Made by a program: the position numbers and the translations under genes. From Blastomussa wellsi (lineage: Eukaryota; Cnidaria; Anthozoa; Scleractinia; Plerogyridae): DNA of 64,000 bases. Shown piece by piece: positions 48,601 to 57,239 of this stretch. The notes beneath the pieces are model-generated. The model was not told the origin of the DNA and ran no database searches. It saw only the letters and a program-made list of their open reading frames with translations. Location: contig OX393573.1 of assembly GCA_947652115.1 (NCBI GenBank), positions 12,871,862 through 12,935,861 of the forward strand. The letters are read 5' to 3'. The stretch's first letter is position 1; each line of letters opens with the position of its first letter.

Positions 48601-51600
48601 TGCTCGGTTTTTCGTAACTTTTAAATGCATAAAAGGTAATAAAGTTTAATAAAATAGTTACCGATGGAAAATTGACAGCTTTACAAGTCGTCCCAGTCCA
48701 CCATTGTGATATCCGTACTTCTCCAGCAACCCCACCCACTGGAGCTCCTTGGTACGCCATCCAATCAACTGTCACATTAGCACGTGACTTGCGCTCATTG
48801 TAGCCTGCCGCCATCACACACGCAGTGAATCGATTGAAACTGATATTTTCAACCCACGACACAGCGGCATCATGGACAAAGGACTTGTCACTGGTGTCAA
48901 TATGATTGACAGTGATCTGAACTTCAAGTGGTTTGTCGGGATAGAACACGTAAGGTTTGAGGTGGATTAATTCACAATGGGAATATCCCAGTGATGGAAT
49001 ATGGGGCATGTGGCGGCGCCCTCGCTGGAAGGGAAATCCTGAAGAAAATATGATACAATAAAACTGTATTTAATTGCAGTGGGTGAAAATACTCATTTGC
49101 GCTTATTCTTATCGTCATAGTCATCATCATAATCATCATCATCACCGCCACCGCCACCGCCACTGCCACCGTCACCGTCATCGTCATCGTCAACCTAATC
49201 TTCATCATCACCATCTTCCTCAGACATTCATCGCCATCGCCAGTAAAGCATAACTGACAACCATGTTTCTTACCTTCACAGCTGCCAGGGTGTTGTACGG
49301 AGAAGTTCAGTCGCAGAAGACACATTTCCTGCTGGAACAGACACTCATTGTCGTACGTTGTGCCATTTGATGAACAGACTGGTTCTTGGTAGGATGGACA
49401 ACTCTCCACAGAAACGCAGCGAGCGTCATGAGGCCCAAATGCTTTGCACAAACAGTGATGATGACAAGTCACATCGATACAAGGATCCAAGTCTATCAAG
49501 AAATTACACCCACAAAATCGTGAAATAAGTTGCGCCAACAACCACAAACCTAAGCTTTGAATAACGATTCGATTCTGAGTTATCTTCAGAGTTTATACCC
49601 AGCTCATGAATAAGCTTTCATTAGCTCACGGCCTACCTGAAGGTTTGTGTTACTATATACGCACAATTCAAGTAGTTTATATTAATACACTTTAAAATTC
49701 TGATAAATCGTTTTAAGGTGGCTTGCTAAAGTTTTTACGAGCCTCAAGCGCGACTTTCTTCCTGACGTCGATATTGCTGGCGCGGACGAAAATTGTGTTA
49801 ACAACTCTGAAAAGACACAAAACAGGTTTCAGCAATTTTATCGCTTTAAAGCAACCTGGTATACAAGAAAAAAATTCAATATACTTTCAAACATGTACTT
49901 AAGCCTCGGACAGGTAAAATATGATCGGAAAGTTCGATAAAAAACCAGCAGAGAAGTTCTAAGTTTGTCTTTCCTGAACGCACGCGACGCATGGTGTCAC
50001 ATGAACGCGCGCTAAAATAAAAGTGCATGCGCAATTCAGTTCTCGTCCAAGGCTGTACAAATCTGTTTTTGACTCAAAATTGCTCGAAACGTTCAAAATT
50101 TATGTATGTGGATGAATCACGTCCACAGCCAAAATTTTGAGCTATTTTTTTTAAAAGGGCAAAATATCACATTTTCCTATTTTGTAAACAATCTGTCTTA
50201 CAGATTTTTATTTTATTTTGCATGAATGTTTAATTAATGCTATGTTTTAATTTGTGAAATTTTGAGGTCGGGTCATACGGGTAGATTTTGAGCAAAACGC
50301 CATTGAAACTGCTAGTGCCCAGTCCACTCTGAAGCGCTCGGTCGTTCATTTTCGCTGTTTATTAGCATGTTTATTGTTCAAATGGTGCACTTAATGGTTG
50401 TAGGCTGTAGAACATTTTAAAAGATTTGATGCTGAGTTCTTTTAACCCCTCAAAACTGTAGTAAGCCACCTAAATCATTAATTACTGTATGAGATTGCTA
50501 TAGTCTAATGCAATTACTATTTATAATTGTTACTTTCTCTTTTTGTAGCTACAACTTACCTCCAGTGATCATGTAGTCGACTGTGATAATGTCTTTATTG
50601 TTGGAGTCACAGTTGTAATTTCTCACACAAACTTGTGCATCAGTTTTTGATGTGTGCTAAATATAGGCAAAAAATAGAAAACACGTTCCTTTCAGTTGTT
50701 TTTTTATGCTATCTAAATTATGAATTCTTCATTTAGCGTAACTCTGGGGCATACAGCCAGGTTTTCTTAGAACAAAAATCTAAGCTCTTTTCTCTCCAGT
50801 CCCGTGAGCGTGTACCAAATCTCGTACAAAGTATTCCTTACCTCAACCCAAGCAGTAACAACATTGCAATGCGACCCAGATAGAAGAGAATTGTTGTTGC
50901 TGTCACTGTGCTTTGGCGTCACCATCACAACAGGAGGAGCATAAAATGGTTCTGTAAAGTTTATTGTCTGCAATATTTAGAAAGACATTTAATAGAATTT
51001 GTTGTTGCAAGAGCTATAAAGTTAGTTCCATACATGCAAAGAGACGGCTGGTAAACAAGCTAGCCAGTTAGGGTGAGCTGCTACTCCCACCGGGGTTGAA
51101 TCGGTCAACAAACACAGCTAAAATGTACTCAAGAAGCTCGCGTTGATGTCCTTTCCTGCAACAATTACAAATGCGAAATTGTTGGATTGTCCAAGATAAT
51201 ATTTGGTCTCAAGGATTTGTATCTTATTGTATTTATAGCAGATATTTATCAATTATCCTGCGTAATCGCGCGGAATATCGCCTGATACTTAACCCACGAG
51301 GCCGTAGGCTGACTGAGATTGAGCAGGATAATTGTTTTAACAAATTATTAACGAAACGGATTTTACCGCTAGATAAGCTGTGGTTATGCTGCGCTTCACA
51401 ACTAGCCTGCGAACAGGCTACCCAGCGAGCCGAGCGTAGCCTTGGGAGAAGGAAAACGCCCTGGAGACTCTACCTCAGATGACGCTCCCAAATTTGGATT
51501 CCTTCGCTCGCCGAAAATTTCCCCAAATTTTCCCCACTGGAGAGCCCATTCGCAGTCTACTTTACAACACCTCGGGCGAATAATCGTAACCATATTAACG

Positions 51601-54435
51601 AATATCACAGGATATCTGTCGACTAGAAATAACGGATAACCATTGCTTCGTGACGATATATTGGGAACGTGACAATATATACCATTCTTTTCAGGTCAAC
51701 TGCTCAGATGTTGACCTATTTAGACTTTGTGTTAGCTCAAGCTAGTGAAGCCGTTGTAGTTTTATTTGTTACTGCTGCTCTTTTAGTGCCCTGAAAATAA
51801 CTAGATAAGTTAACGAATGGTTGATTTAATTTTTACTTGACAGAATGCGTAGTTTTCTTGAAGAGAGGGCGAGTTTGTATTTGAATACACAAGGCTATCG
51901 ATCAAGGTAAAATTGTCAACTGTCAGTTTCGTAAACGCCATCCAATTCTGCAGAGTAAAAAGAGAAAAAGAACTGATTACTACTAATGTAAACTAAGGAT
52001 TATTAATAAAGAAATGTAACAGTTCGACTATGGCAAGAACGTGGGACGAAGAAAAAATTCAGTCCCTGATAGGATTCGAACCCATGACCTCCCAGACACT
52101 GGGTTTGCGCTCTAACCACCCTACCTGGGGAGAATTCTTGATAAACTCCATTGATGATGAAATTTTGTGCCAACCATTTAAATTATTAAGAATTAGAAAT
52201 GTGATTTCATTTTATGTCTTCGAATTTTTTTCTTACTACTTTAATGTCCTTATGAGGTCCATCGAAAATCTTGGCTTCTCGGAGGCAAATTTTGAAACTG
52301 TCTTCACGTGACTCTTCCACCCAGATTGCCATGGCATCCTGAGGTCTCTTGGGCAATTTGTGCTTAGCAGTCACAAATATGCTTGGTTGAGTCGAGAAAC
52401 GCTAAAATGAAACAAGAATAGTCATAATCAGGACACAAATATATTAGCAAATGGATACCAAAAGATGTGGAGGGGAACCGGGAAACCGGTCGAACAGATT
52501 TCCGGTTACGTGTTGGAACAGCAAGAAGATGGGGCTGACAGGCTTCAATTATCCGATAACGCGCATTAGCGAAGGAAGAAGACTTGCATGGAAGGAAATG
52601 GGGAGGGTAGTAGCTGCACTAAGAATGAACCAGCAACAACCGAAGGAAGAAAGAAATGGGAAGGCAATTAAAGGACAGAAGGGAAGTAGATACCAAGGGT
52701 AGAATTAGGGGCAAAGGGGGAGAGGAAGTAGAGAAGGACAAGGGGACATGGGGATAAGTTGTCGGGGGTAAGGGATAAAAGGGTAGCGGGGGAGAAGGGG
52801 AAAGAGAAAAATTGGATTGGAGAAAGAGAAAACAAGGAAAAATCGAGAAAGGGATAAAGAGAGAAGAGAAGAAGGGGAGGGTGGGAGAATAGGTAGAAGG
52901 AAAGGGGGAAATGGGAGAAGGGACAAGAGGGAAGGAAAAAAGGGGACGAGGAGGGGAAGGGGAATGAGGTAGGCGGAATCAGACAACCTTGCTCGAAACG
53001 AGGATCGTCTTGTTGGGAGTATGTTGGTCTATGTATGTCGTTTACATTATAAATAGCTGTAAGTGTTTGATAAAACAGTTAATTATTTCAAGTGTACTTG
53101 CAAAACGTTGATTTTATCTGCGGTTTTCTTCGTCCCATGGAATGAAGTGTCAGCATCGCTTAAAATTTTAATATGTTAATCTTTAAACATTAACCTTTGA
53201 AATCAGTTAATTAATCTTTTGTTTGGCAAATTAGTTGACTGCGATAATGTTTATGATTTACATACCAAATTTTTCGGATGTGCTCTGCAATTAAAATTGT
53301 CATTTTTTTACATAAATATTTATACATTGGTACGTTTGATGTCCGGTATCTGGCTTCACTGGTTAATTCTTGTTACCATTGCTGCAGTACAAGTCGGATA
53401 AAAAAAATTTCTAACCTGCTGGAAATTGATTTTCTTGCATTTCGTTCCAGTTGTCCATGTGTCCAACGAAGTTGTATCAAGCTGTGAATTAGGCGGGGAA
53501 GATTGAAATGCCAGCCAATTAACTTCTGAAGACTTGTTGGACCCATCCCCAAACTCGAGAACACAAACAGTGAATTCGCTGGCTTTAACATCCTCAACCC
53601 AGACTGCAGCGCCGTTCCGAGGCGTTTGACTCTTGCCGGTATGTCCAACTGAGGCGAGGACCGTAACTTGCCGCCCACCATAGAAAGAAATTGGGAAGAA
53701 GATTTTCTTACACGCAAACAGCCCTGGTGTGACTGTAGTTACGTTGTCTTTTCCGGTCTTAAAATTGAGTGCTGTGAATAAATAAAATAAAACTGCCGTC
53801 TATAGTTTCGACACAATATCAGTCGATATCCACCATTATAGTTCACCACTAAATTTTCTCCGATTCTCATTGGTCTAAATTAAACACGTGACGCGATAGT
53901 GTTCATCCGCGGAGGGCACTATCAGCGCATAGTGCCCGTCCGAGGAAAATACCCGGATGGATAGTGCCCGTCCGTGAATTTTTTTTTTGTAAACAAGCGG
54001 GCTTTCGTAAAAAAAAAAAACATTCAAACGCTATTGGATTGATCTACATTTAGAGTGTTTCTTGCCTGATTTTAGTTTATTCGTACATTTCGGCTTGCAG
54101 CAAAAACTCAAGAAGCTGTTTTGTGAATCTGCGCGCGGAAGAAAATTTAGTTCCTCGACAGAAACACTCTATTGTTTAAAATAGGGCCAATACGGATAAT
54201 AAGAAAATATATATTTTAAACGCAATTTTCGTAGTATGTGCGCCACTCCCGGAATTTCACAATTTCTTTCTTGTGCCCTGAAAAATATCTGAGAATCCTA
54301 AACTGCCAATTAAACTAAGCTTTACCAAGCAATTTACAAACCTTCACTGGCCGGAGCGACTCCAAAAACTACGAATATAATAATAAGTTTGTTCATCGTG
54401 TGTTGCTGCACTAATGTATGGTGGAAGGACGACAT
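36255..54435 (-). CDS. Gene A: secreted multi-lectin protein, 17 exons
   Basis: Minus-strand join: 54435-54342, 53771-53416, 52401-52237, 51947-51837, 50967-50842, 50656-50560, 49492-49274, 49038-48662, 47111-46944, 46794-46684, 46460-46344, 45517-45427, 42934-42560, 41500-41375, 39922-39800, 39011-38880, 36610-36255. Total 3144 bases, 1047 residues, every junction GT-AG and in frame. Domains: signal peptide (1-31), H-type lectins 1-3 (about 60-315), Kazal (318-389), H-type lectins 4-6 (about 405-676), C-type lectin (678-802), three cbEGF (803-929), D8C (930-1047). H-type lectins typically bind GalNAc or galactose, so this is a predicted extracellular multivalent lectin. Exons 8-12 mirror exons 2-6, showing block duplication. 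The D8C domain closes the protein without a ZP domain. A TATA-like TTATAATG lies about 40-45 bases before the ATG on the minus strand; its role is uncertain. No named orthologue is claimed. Confidence 0.88.
37006..37185. repeat. GGAACACC hairpin with 16-base flanking duplication
   Basis: The palindrome 37022-37161 is built from CGGAACACC and GGTGTTCCG units and opens CTAAAACCAGGAACACC. It is flanked by the direct repeat TTGAAACGCGCATGTA at 37006-37021 and 37171-37186. In intron 16 of gene A. Confidence 0.8.
38640..38740 (+). repeat. Dispersed-repeat fragment (GACGAAGGGCTAACGCTC)
   Basis: CTCCGACGAAG, GACGAAGGGCTAACGCTC and then CGGTGGCCAATTGACATTAT, CAGTTGATAAAACC. I recall such a sequence as a frequent cnidarian repeat, possibly from retroelement ends; this is memory, not a search. 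In intron 16 of gene A. Confidence 0.4.
38880..39011 (-). CDS. Gene A exon 16: third cbEGF
   Basis: Phase 1-1. [31 protein letters not shown] and a short KAAAG linker. Nearly the same as the cbEGF exon of gene B, which fixes the direction of the later duplication. Confidence 0.9.
39800..39922 (-). CDS. Gene A exon 15: second cbEGF
   Basis: Phase 1-1. [27 protein letters not shown] and GDGKNC; six cysteines with a calcium-binding N-terminus. Confidence 0.9.
41375..41500 (-). CDS. Gene A exon 14: first cbEGF
   Basis: Phase 1-1. [27 protein letters not shown] and GRGGENC. Acceptor TTATTACAG, donor ATAG|GTAAGG. Confidence 0.9.
   Translation of the reverse strand, partial: TWTSVRPAQIAVTSMRIVTTPRAHTLVFVKLGTQAEVEKIA
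41632..41687. repeat. (CAGT)n and related tetranucleotide microsatellite
   Basis: About eight CAGT units, then CAATCAATCAATAAATCAGT. In intron 13 of gene A. Confidence 0.9.
41771..41944. repeat. Hairpin MITE, 174 bases
   Basis: GAGCTTGTTAGGGTGTGTCC and AATCGATCATGAATTTC pair with GAAATTCACGGTCGATT and GGACATATCCTAACAAGCTT. A related single arm (GTCCTGTAATCGACCACGAA) lies at 28645-28675. Confidence 0.75.
42560..42934 (-). CDS. Gene A exon 13: C-type lectin domain
   Basis: Whole domain in one phase 1-1 exon. Long-form start [14 protein letters not shown], then WIGLND (737-742), YVWTN, the sugar-site triplet QPN (766-768), NEDC, and WND (787-789) before the closing cysteines. The WND and NED residues support calcium binding. 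QPN is neither the EPN typical of mannose binders nor the QPD typical of galactose binders, so specificity is open. Confidence 0.92.
43314..43839. repeat. Tandem pair of 263-base repeats at a Penelope-like 3' end
   Basis: Copies 43314-43576 and 43577-43839, both AATAACCAGTTTAAAACATT to the AAATTT end, differ at only about a dozen positions. Each contains AAGACGACGTTTCGACGTTC and a TTAACGTCATTATCAAGTCA block. Tandem terminal repeats of this kind (pseudo-LTRs) are typical of Penelope-like elements, whose coding end lies next to them. Confidence 0.8.
43840..44486 (-). pseudogene. Penelope-like element remnant with GIY-YIG domain
   Basis: Minus strand. One ORF (44517-44188 frame) carries the region before the endonuclease ([20 protein letters not shown]). 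An overlapping ORF in another frame (44270-44073) has [20 protein letters not shown] and [11 protein letters not shown], the GIY-YIG nuclease signature of Penelope-like elements. The overlap of frames shows a frameshift between the two parts, and the tail after the nuclease has stops. The reverse transcriptase is missing. It lies in intron 12 of gene A. Confidence 0.85.
44487..44890. mobile_element. Fold-back MITE, 404 bases, TCCGGATACG-rich
   Basis: TTATAATGCTCGCCGTGAAG at the left is matched by CTTCACGGCGAGCATTATAA at the right. The inner arms repeat TTTCCGGATACG and GTGTGGACG words. Inserted at the broken upstream edge of the Penelope-like remnant. A fragment with the same words lies at 44946-45078. 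Confidence 0.85.
45150..45243 (+). mobile_element. Possible retroposon tail with (CTGT)n
   Basis: AATCGAAATAAGTGTGAATA is followed by an A-run and CTGTCTGTCTGTCTGT, the usual layout of a LINE or SINE tail. No coding part seen. Confidence 0.4.
45427..45517 (-). CDS. Gene A exon 12: end of sixth H-type lectin domain
   Basis: A 91-base exon between mobile elements. Acceptor TGTTTTTGTAG|TAC, donor TCAG|GTACAA, phase 0 to 1. Encodes [16 protein letters not shown] and a SISYTVLSG end, the counterpart of exon 6. Without it the frame from exon 11 to the C-type lectin exon does not close, which supports it strongly. Confidence 0.8.
45607..45985. repeat. Repeat of the 56199 hairpin family
   Basis: CTACTAGAAGATGGGTATCC and ATGTTCTAT at the left, AAAATAATGCCCTCTTGAGGTC at the right, all also present in the 56199-56371 hairpin. 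Longer interior (about 380 bases). Confidence 0.55.
46344..46460 (-). CDS. Gene A exon 11: start of sixth H-type lectin domain
   Basis: Phase 0-0. [20 protein letters not shown] then NGITAWVE. Counterpart of exon 5 (126 bases); both end in the TAWVE motif at the same point. Confidence 0.88.
46684..46794 (-). CDS. Gene A exon 10: end of fifth H-type lectin domain
   Basis: Phase 0-0, 111 bases, the same length as exon 4. Begins NWLAFSS, the closing strand of the domain, and ends with a single cysteine (AYCK). Confidence 0.88.
46944..47111 (-). CDS. Gene A exon 9: core of fifth H-type lectin domain
   Basis: Phase 0-0. [31 protein letters not shown] and ends VYV just before the NWLAF of the next exon. 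Counterpart of exon 3. Confidence 0.9.
48396..48635. repeat. Hairpin MITE, 240 bases, next to an exon donor
   Basis: CTTTTTATAGCATTTAAAAG at the left pairs with CTTTTAAATGCATAAAAG at the right. Inner arms ACCGAGTCAGAAGGGGCGTG and TATCCCTGGGCTGACGTCAC match the right arm almost perfectly. Ends 27 bases from the donor of gene A exon 8. A half copy is at 13936-14052. Confidence 0.88.
48662..49038 (-). CDS. Gene A exon 8: fourth H-type lectin domain
   Basis: Phase 1 to 0. A whole domain, [30 protein letters not shown] and VDWMAY, followed by [12 protein letters not shown] which begins the fifth domain. Same plan as exon 2. Confidence 0.9.
49111..49200. repeat. Trinucleotide-rich low-complexity stretch
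   Basis: (CAT)n, (ACC/GCC)n and (GTC)n runs such as CACCGCCACCGCCACCGCC. In intron 7 of gene A. Confidence 0.9.
49274..49492 (-). CDS. Gene A exon 7: Kazal / follistatin-like domain
   Basis: Phase 1-1. [18 protein letters not shown], then [20 protein letters not shown] and a spaced C...HPGSC end, the Kazal pattern (CPxxxxPVCxxxGxTYxNxC). Such domains inhibit serine proteases or act as structural modules. It separates the two lectin triplets. Confidence 0.92.
49716..50471. mobile_element. TIR element in intron 6, about 755 bases
   Basis: AGGTGGCTTGCTA at the left and TAGTAAGCCACCT at the right. No ORF of note. A similar end (GGTGGCTTGCTA) is at 10909-10920. Confidence 0.6.
50560..50656 (-). 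CDS. Gene A exon 6: end of third H-type lectin domain
   Basis: Phase 0 to 1, 97 bases. [16 protein letters not shown] and ITVDYMITG. The class-1 donor leads into the Kazal exon. Confidence 0.85.
50842..50967 (-). CDS. Gene A exon 5: start of third H-type lectin domain
   Basis: Phase 0-0. [19 protein letters not shown] and VVTAWVE. Acceptor ATATTGCAG, donor GAG|GTAAGG. Confidence 0.88.
51400..51563. repeat. Repeat fragment shared with 33290 and 33856
   Basis: GCCTGCGAACAGGCT, GAGAAGGAAAACGCCCTGG, CTACCTCAGATGACGCTC and CCTTCGCTCGCCGAAAATTT. The two halves of the same sequence are seen at 33296-33320 and 33856-33950. In intron 4 of gene A. Confidence 0.5.
51837..51947 (-). CDS. Gene A exon 4: end of second H-type lectin domain
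   Basis: Phase 0-0, 111 bases. Begins NWMAFTKL, ends YAFCQ. Same length and plan as exon 10. Confidence 0.88.
52045..52127 (-). mobile_element. tRNA-derived SINE head
   Basis: On the minus strand: GGTAGGGTGGTTAGAGCGCA as an A-box region and GGTCATGGGTTCGAATCC as the B box, followed by ATCAGGGACTGAATTTTTTC. The distance between boxes is tRNA-like, but the arms do not form a normal cloverleaf. In intron 3 of gene A. Confidence 0.7.
52237..52401 (-). CDS. Gene A exon 3: core of second H-type lectin domain
   Basis: Phase 0-0. [34 protein letters not shown], ending KDIKV before the NWMAF of exon 4. Donor GTA|GTAAGA. Confidence 0.88.
52606..52985 (+). repeat. Polypurine (GGGGA/GAAAG) low-complexity stretch
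   Basis: About 380 bases almost free of pyrimidines on the plus strand. The proline- and leucine-rich minus ORF across it is an artefact of composition. In intron 2 of gene A. Confidence 0.85.
53416..53771 (-). CDS. Gene A exon 2: first H-type lectin domain
   Basis: Phase 1 to 0, residues 32-150. [16 protein letters not shown] (87-93), FTVCV (98-102) and VNWLAF (115-120) are the H-type lectin signature. The last 14 residues ([14 protein letters not shown]) open the second domain. Confidence 0.92.
53850..54000. repeat. Small self-complementary repeat in intron 1
   Basis: GGGCACTATC and GATAGTGCCCGTCCG words recur at 53915-53985. Element limits unclear. Confidence 0.4.
54342..54435 (-). CDS. 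Gene A exon 1: signal peptide
   Basis: ATG at 54435 gives a 31-codon start with the hydrophobic run [13 protein letters not shown], then donor GAAG|GTTTGT (phase 1). A second ATG at 54396, just before NKLIII, would give a more typical signal peptide of about 18 residues and may be the true start. Confidence 0.85.
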
Positions 54436-55044
54436 CTTGATCGAACTGAAAGGGAACTTTACCTCGATGCACATTATAATGACCACAAGAGGCATAAATT
54501 AGTGTTATCTACCTCTCTAACTTGTTGAATGATAAGACAGGAAAAATAGAAAACATCACGTCCAACGAGTTATTCCAGGGAGGGGCTAGTTTATGTACTG
54601 TAAGGAATAGTGTGTGGGGCTGAATGTTGACGATTCGGATTCTTCGTTATCTCAGTTGCGTACATTTACAGTTCGCAACAACAGTATCAAAGAAAAAGTG
54701 AAATAAGTAAGAATACTGTGCTGCGAAGGGTTGTTTTTTCCATAAAAGCTACCCAGACTCCTCTCGCCCCATTCAAGCGTCAGCGTTCAGTGTCCTAAAC
54801 TTTAAGTGTAAATCATGTCTATTTTAAAAAATGTATCAATTCGTCAATCGATTTTCTATTTATGATATGAAAGTTTAAGTTCTCAATATAGCTAAATATA
54901 GGTTTGAATTTAATAAAGAAGTCACGTTCTCACAAGTCATTTGGGGAGCTGGACTTTCATAGGGGGCGTTCGAATCGTATTGGAAAGGAAATGTAATTAC
55001 ACATCGAACATCTCATCGAACATCTCATCGAACATCCTTAGGAA
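54436..55044. other. Upstream region of gene A
   Basis: Holds the likely promoter of gene A (minus strand). TTATAATG at about 54473-54480 is the only core-promoter-like motif I can point to. A short tandem, CATCGAACATCT, repeats three times near 55003-55037. Confidence 0.4.
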
Positions 55045-55303
55045 GTATATTCCACGCATTTCGCTACCACAATAATCTGCTGCCACCACTCTTTCTCAAT
55101 CTGTTTACGACAAACAGTCAAGTCCATAATTATGACACGAGAACATCTGGCAATTATCGTGTGCATTCCTGTCGCACGAACATCAAGAAATTTACAATTC
55201 TTTACCGAGGACCTAGGATCTGGAACTGTCTTCCTGCCTCTATTATCAATTTGTCAAGCTTTCCTACGTTTAAGAAAAAAGTGCTAGAGTTTTTATTAAA
55301 ATA
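55045..55303 (+). mobile_element. Non-LTR retrotransposon 3' end
   Basis: Reading frame FHAFRYHNNLLPPLF, then HNYDTRTSGNYRVHSCRTN, LYRGPRIWNCLP and FPTFKKKVLEFLLK before TAA. This is the carboxyl end of a CR1/L2/Rex-type LINE protein, whose normal form has YNTR and GPxxWNxLP motifs. 5'-truncated. The 3' UTR probably runs to the AAATAAAGAACAACAACAAA tail near 55828. Confidence 0.85.
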
Positions 55304-56198
55304 ATCTCTGAGTTAGTATCTGCCGCACTCCTCCGCAGCCCTTATCTTGTCGTATATTGTGATGTCGAGGTGGCCTCTCCTAAAAGCCTAGTAGTTTCCT
55401 GAGGTCTCCTCGCCTAACAACCTGCTGTATATCTTTAAAAAACTTGTAACATAAAGGCAAATAAATTAAATGAAAAATTTCGTCTAGCCTCCGCTAACCT
55501 CCTGTTAAGAAAATGCCTTGAAACGAAATATATCATGACGCATCTCATTTTCCTTGGGTGGTTAAAATTATTGATTTTTTTTTCCATTGCTTCAATATTG
55601 ACCCTCCAAAGGGGGTTTGTCAAAATTCCTTGACCCCCCTCCCCTCCCACTCCTCTTCATCCTGTGCGCTTGAGGAACGTGGTTCACGACATGATATTAA
55701 GACTCGCATGTTGTTCCTCCTTTGTTTTTAACGTTGCGGTTAAATTCTGCTAATGGAATATTGTTTTCAAGGCACAAGGTTATCTCTGGAATAATACATG
55801 GAAAACAAATAAAGAACAACAACAAAGAATGGCACGTTCATACTAGCGCATCTAACTTATTAGCTATCTCGACATAACTCGATATATTGTCGAATTTCCC
55901 TTACACATTAGAATATAGCCCTGTATGCTCGCCATGGAATCTTAGCGGGCTTTATTTTTAATAGAACATGGGCAAAAACTATAGAAGCCCGGTACCCAGG
56001 ATGTAGTTTATGTTGCGTTGCGAATTGATAAAAAAAATGGCGGCGACAATCTTTTAAAGTTGTCTTTTTATTTCCTTTATTATGGCTGCTAAAACAACAA
56101 TAAACGAGATAAGTTCAGGTGACTGGGGAGGCGAAAATGTGGACGAGCTATTGAGCAGCAAGTGCCAGAGGATTTTTTAATGCTATATTCTAAACCAG
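55304..56198. other. Intergenic sequence
   Basis: Includes the probable LINE 3' UTR and, at 56083-56180, a 32-codon ORF beginning MAAKTT with no supporting context. No gene supported. Confidence 0.35.
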
Positions 56199-56371
56199 CT
56201 AGAAGATGGGTTTCGCAATGTCCTATAAGAAAATAATGCCCTTTTGAGGTCTAGAAAAGTAGCCGAATGCCCTCGCCTGACGGCTCGGGCATCCACTAGC
56301 AGCTTTTCTAGACCTCAAGCGGGCATTATTTTCTTATAGAACATGGATACCCATATTCTAGTAGGTAATTA
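56199..56371. repeat. Hairpin MITE, about 173 bases
   Basis: CTAGAAGATGGG, CTATAAGAAAATAATGCCC and TTGAGGTCTAGAAAAG pair with CTTTTCTAGACCTCAA, GGGCATTATTTTCTTATAG and CCCATATTCTAG. The loop is CG-rich. Related to 45607-45985. Confidence 0.8.
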
Positions 56372-57239
56372 GGATTTGGTCGACTGGAAAATTCGACAAT
56401 CAGGTGATGAGTCCGCTTGCAGTGTTCAAAAATAAACGAGGTCCTGGGAGCGTGCTGACAGTCAGGCGTTAGACAAGAGGAAAATGTTCGCTGGCGGGGT
56501 TAAGCTTGTACTAGATTGTCGTACGTTTTAATAACATGCACTGCAGAAGTGCGTGAGACAAATTATTTTGACTAGCGTCCTAGATCAGACTGGTGAGAAG
56601 GGACTCCACTGGTCACTGCACGCTACGAAAACCGGGGGTAAGCCAGTACGGTTTCTTAACATTTAGTTTGTCGACTTAAAATTGGATTGTCCTTTCCTCG
56701 CAGAATTACAGATTCGAATTTGAAAAATCAAGAGAATGTAGGTGACATAACTGTTTTCAGTTTAATCTGAACACGAAAACCGAATACTCGTCATATATGT
56801 AAGGAAATACAGCAGTCTTTGTCATTTCCTTCGAGATGAAAAGAAAAAATAATCATGCGAAAATTGAAGCGATTTCGTGACTCCACTATATCAATATTTA
56901 CGCACACAACAGATAAAATGAGGTTTAATTGCGGGCCCAAGAGAGGCCCGCAACACTAATATTGAAAGTGACCAGCGGATTGCGTATCACGCGTGCGCAC
57001 TGTAAAATATCTTCTCAGATTTCGGCTTCTTAGCTCGAAAACCACAACATTCAAGATGGCAGTCTCACTTCACACACCCGCCAGAACGACGCGAGCATAA
57101 TTATCAAGCGCGCCAAAATGCGCATACATTACATCTACCTCCTTTCAAAATGAGCGAAATAAGTGTCTAACACAACAACTGTTCCTAGCGATGTTCTTAG
57201 CAATTGGCCTATAAATCAAGTGTCACTCTCCCGGATCGA
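56372..57239. other. Intergenic sequence
   Basis: Nothing recognised except a small CGGGCCcaagagaGGCCCG hairpin near 56932-56952. Confidence 0.4.

Noticed and set aside
52045..52127. tRNA gene on the minus strand
   Set aside because: Has A- and B-box-like motifs but no full cloverleaf, and continues into a SINE-like body.
52705..52986. Proline- and leucine-rich minus-strand ORF
   Set aside because: Translation of the pyrimidine strand of a polypurine low-complexity stretch; no gene context.
36255..54435. Splitting gene A into several lectin genes
   Set aside because: All 17 exons join in matching phases, there is one signal peptide and one stop, and exon 12 closes the only doubtful junction.
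56083..56180. Short ORF beginning MAAKTT after an ATGGCGGC-type start
   Set aside because: Only 32 codons, no splice donor in frame and no recognisable domain.
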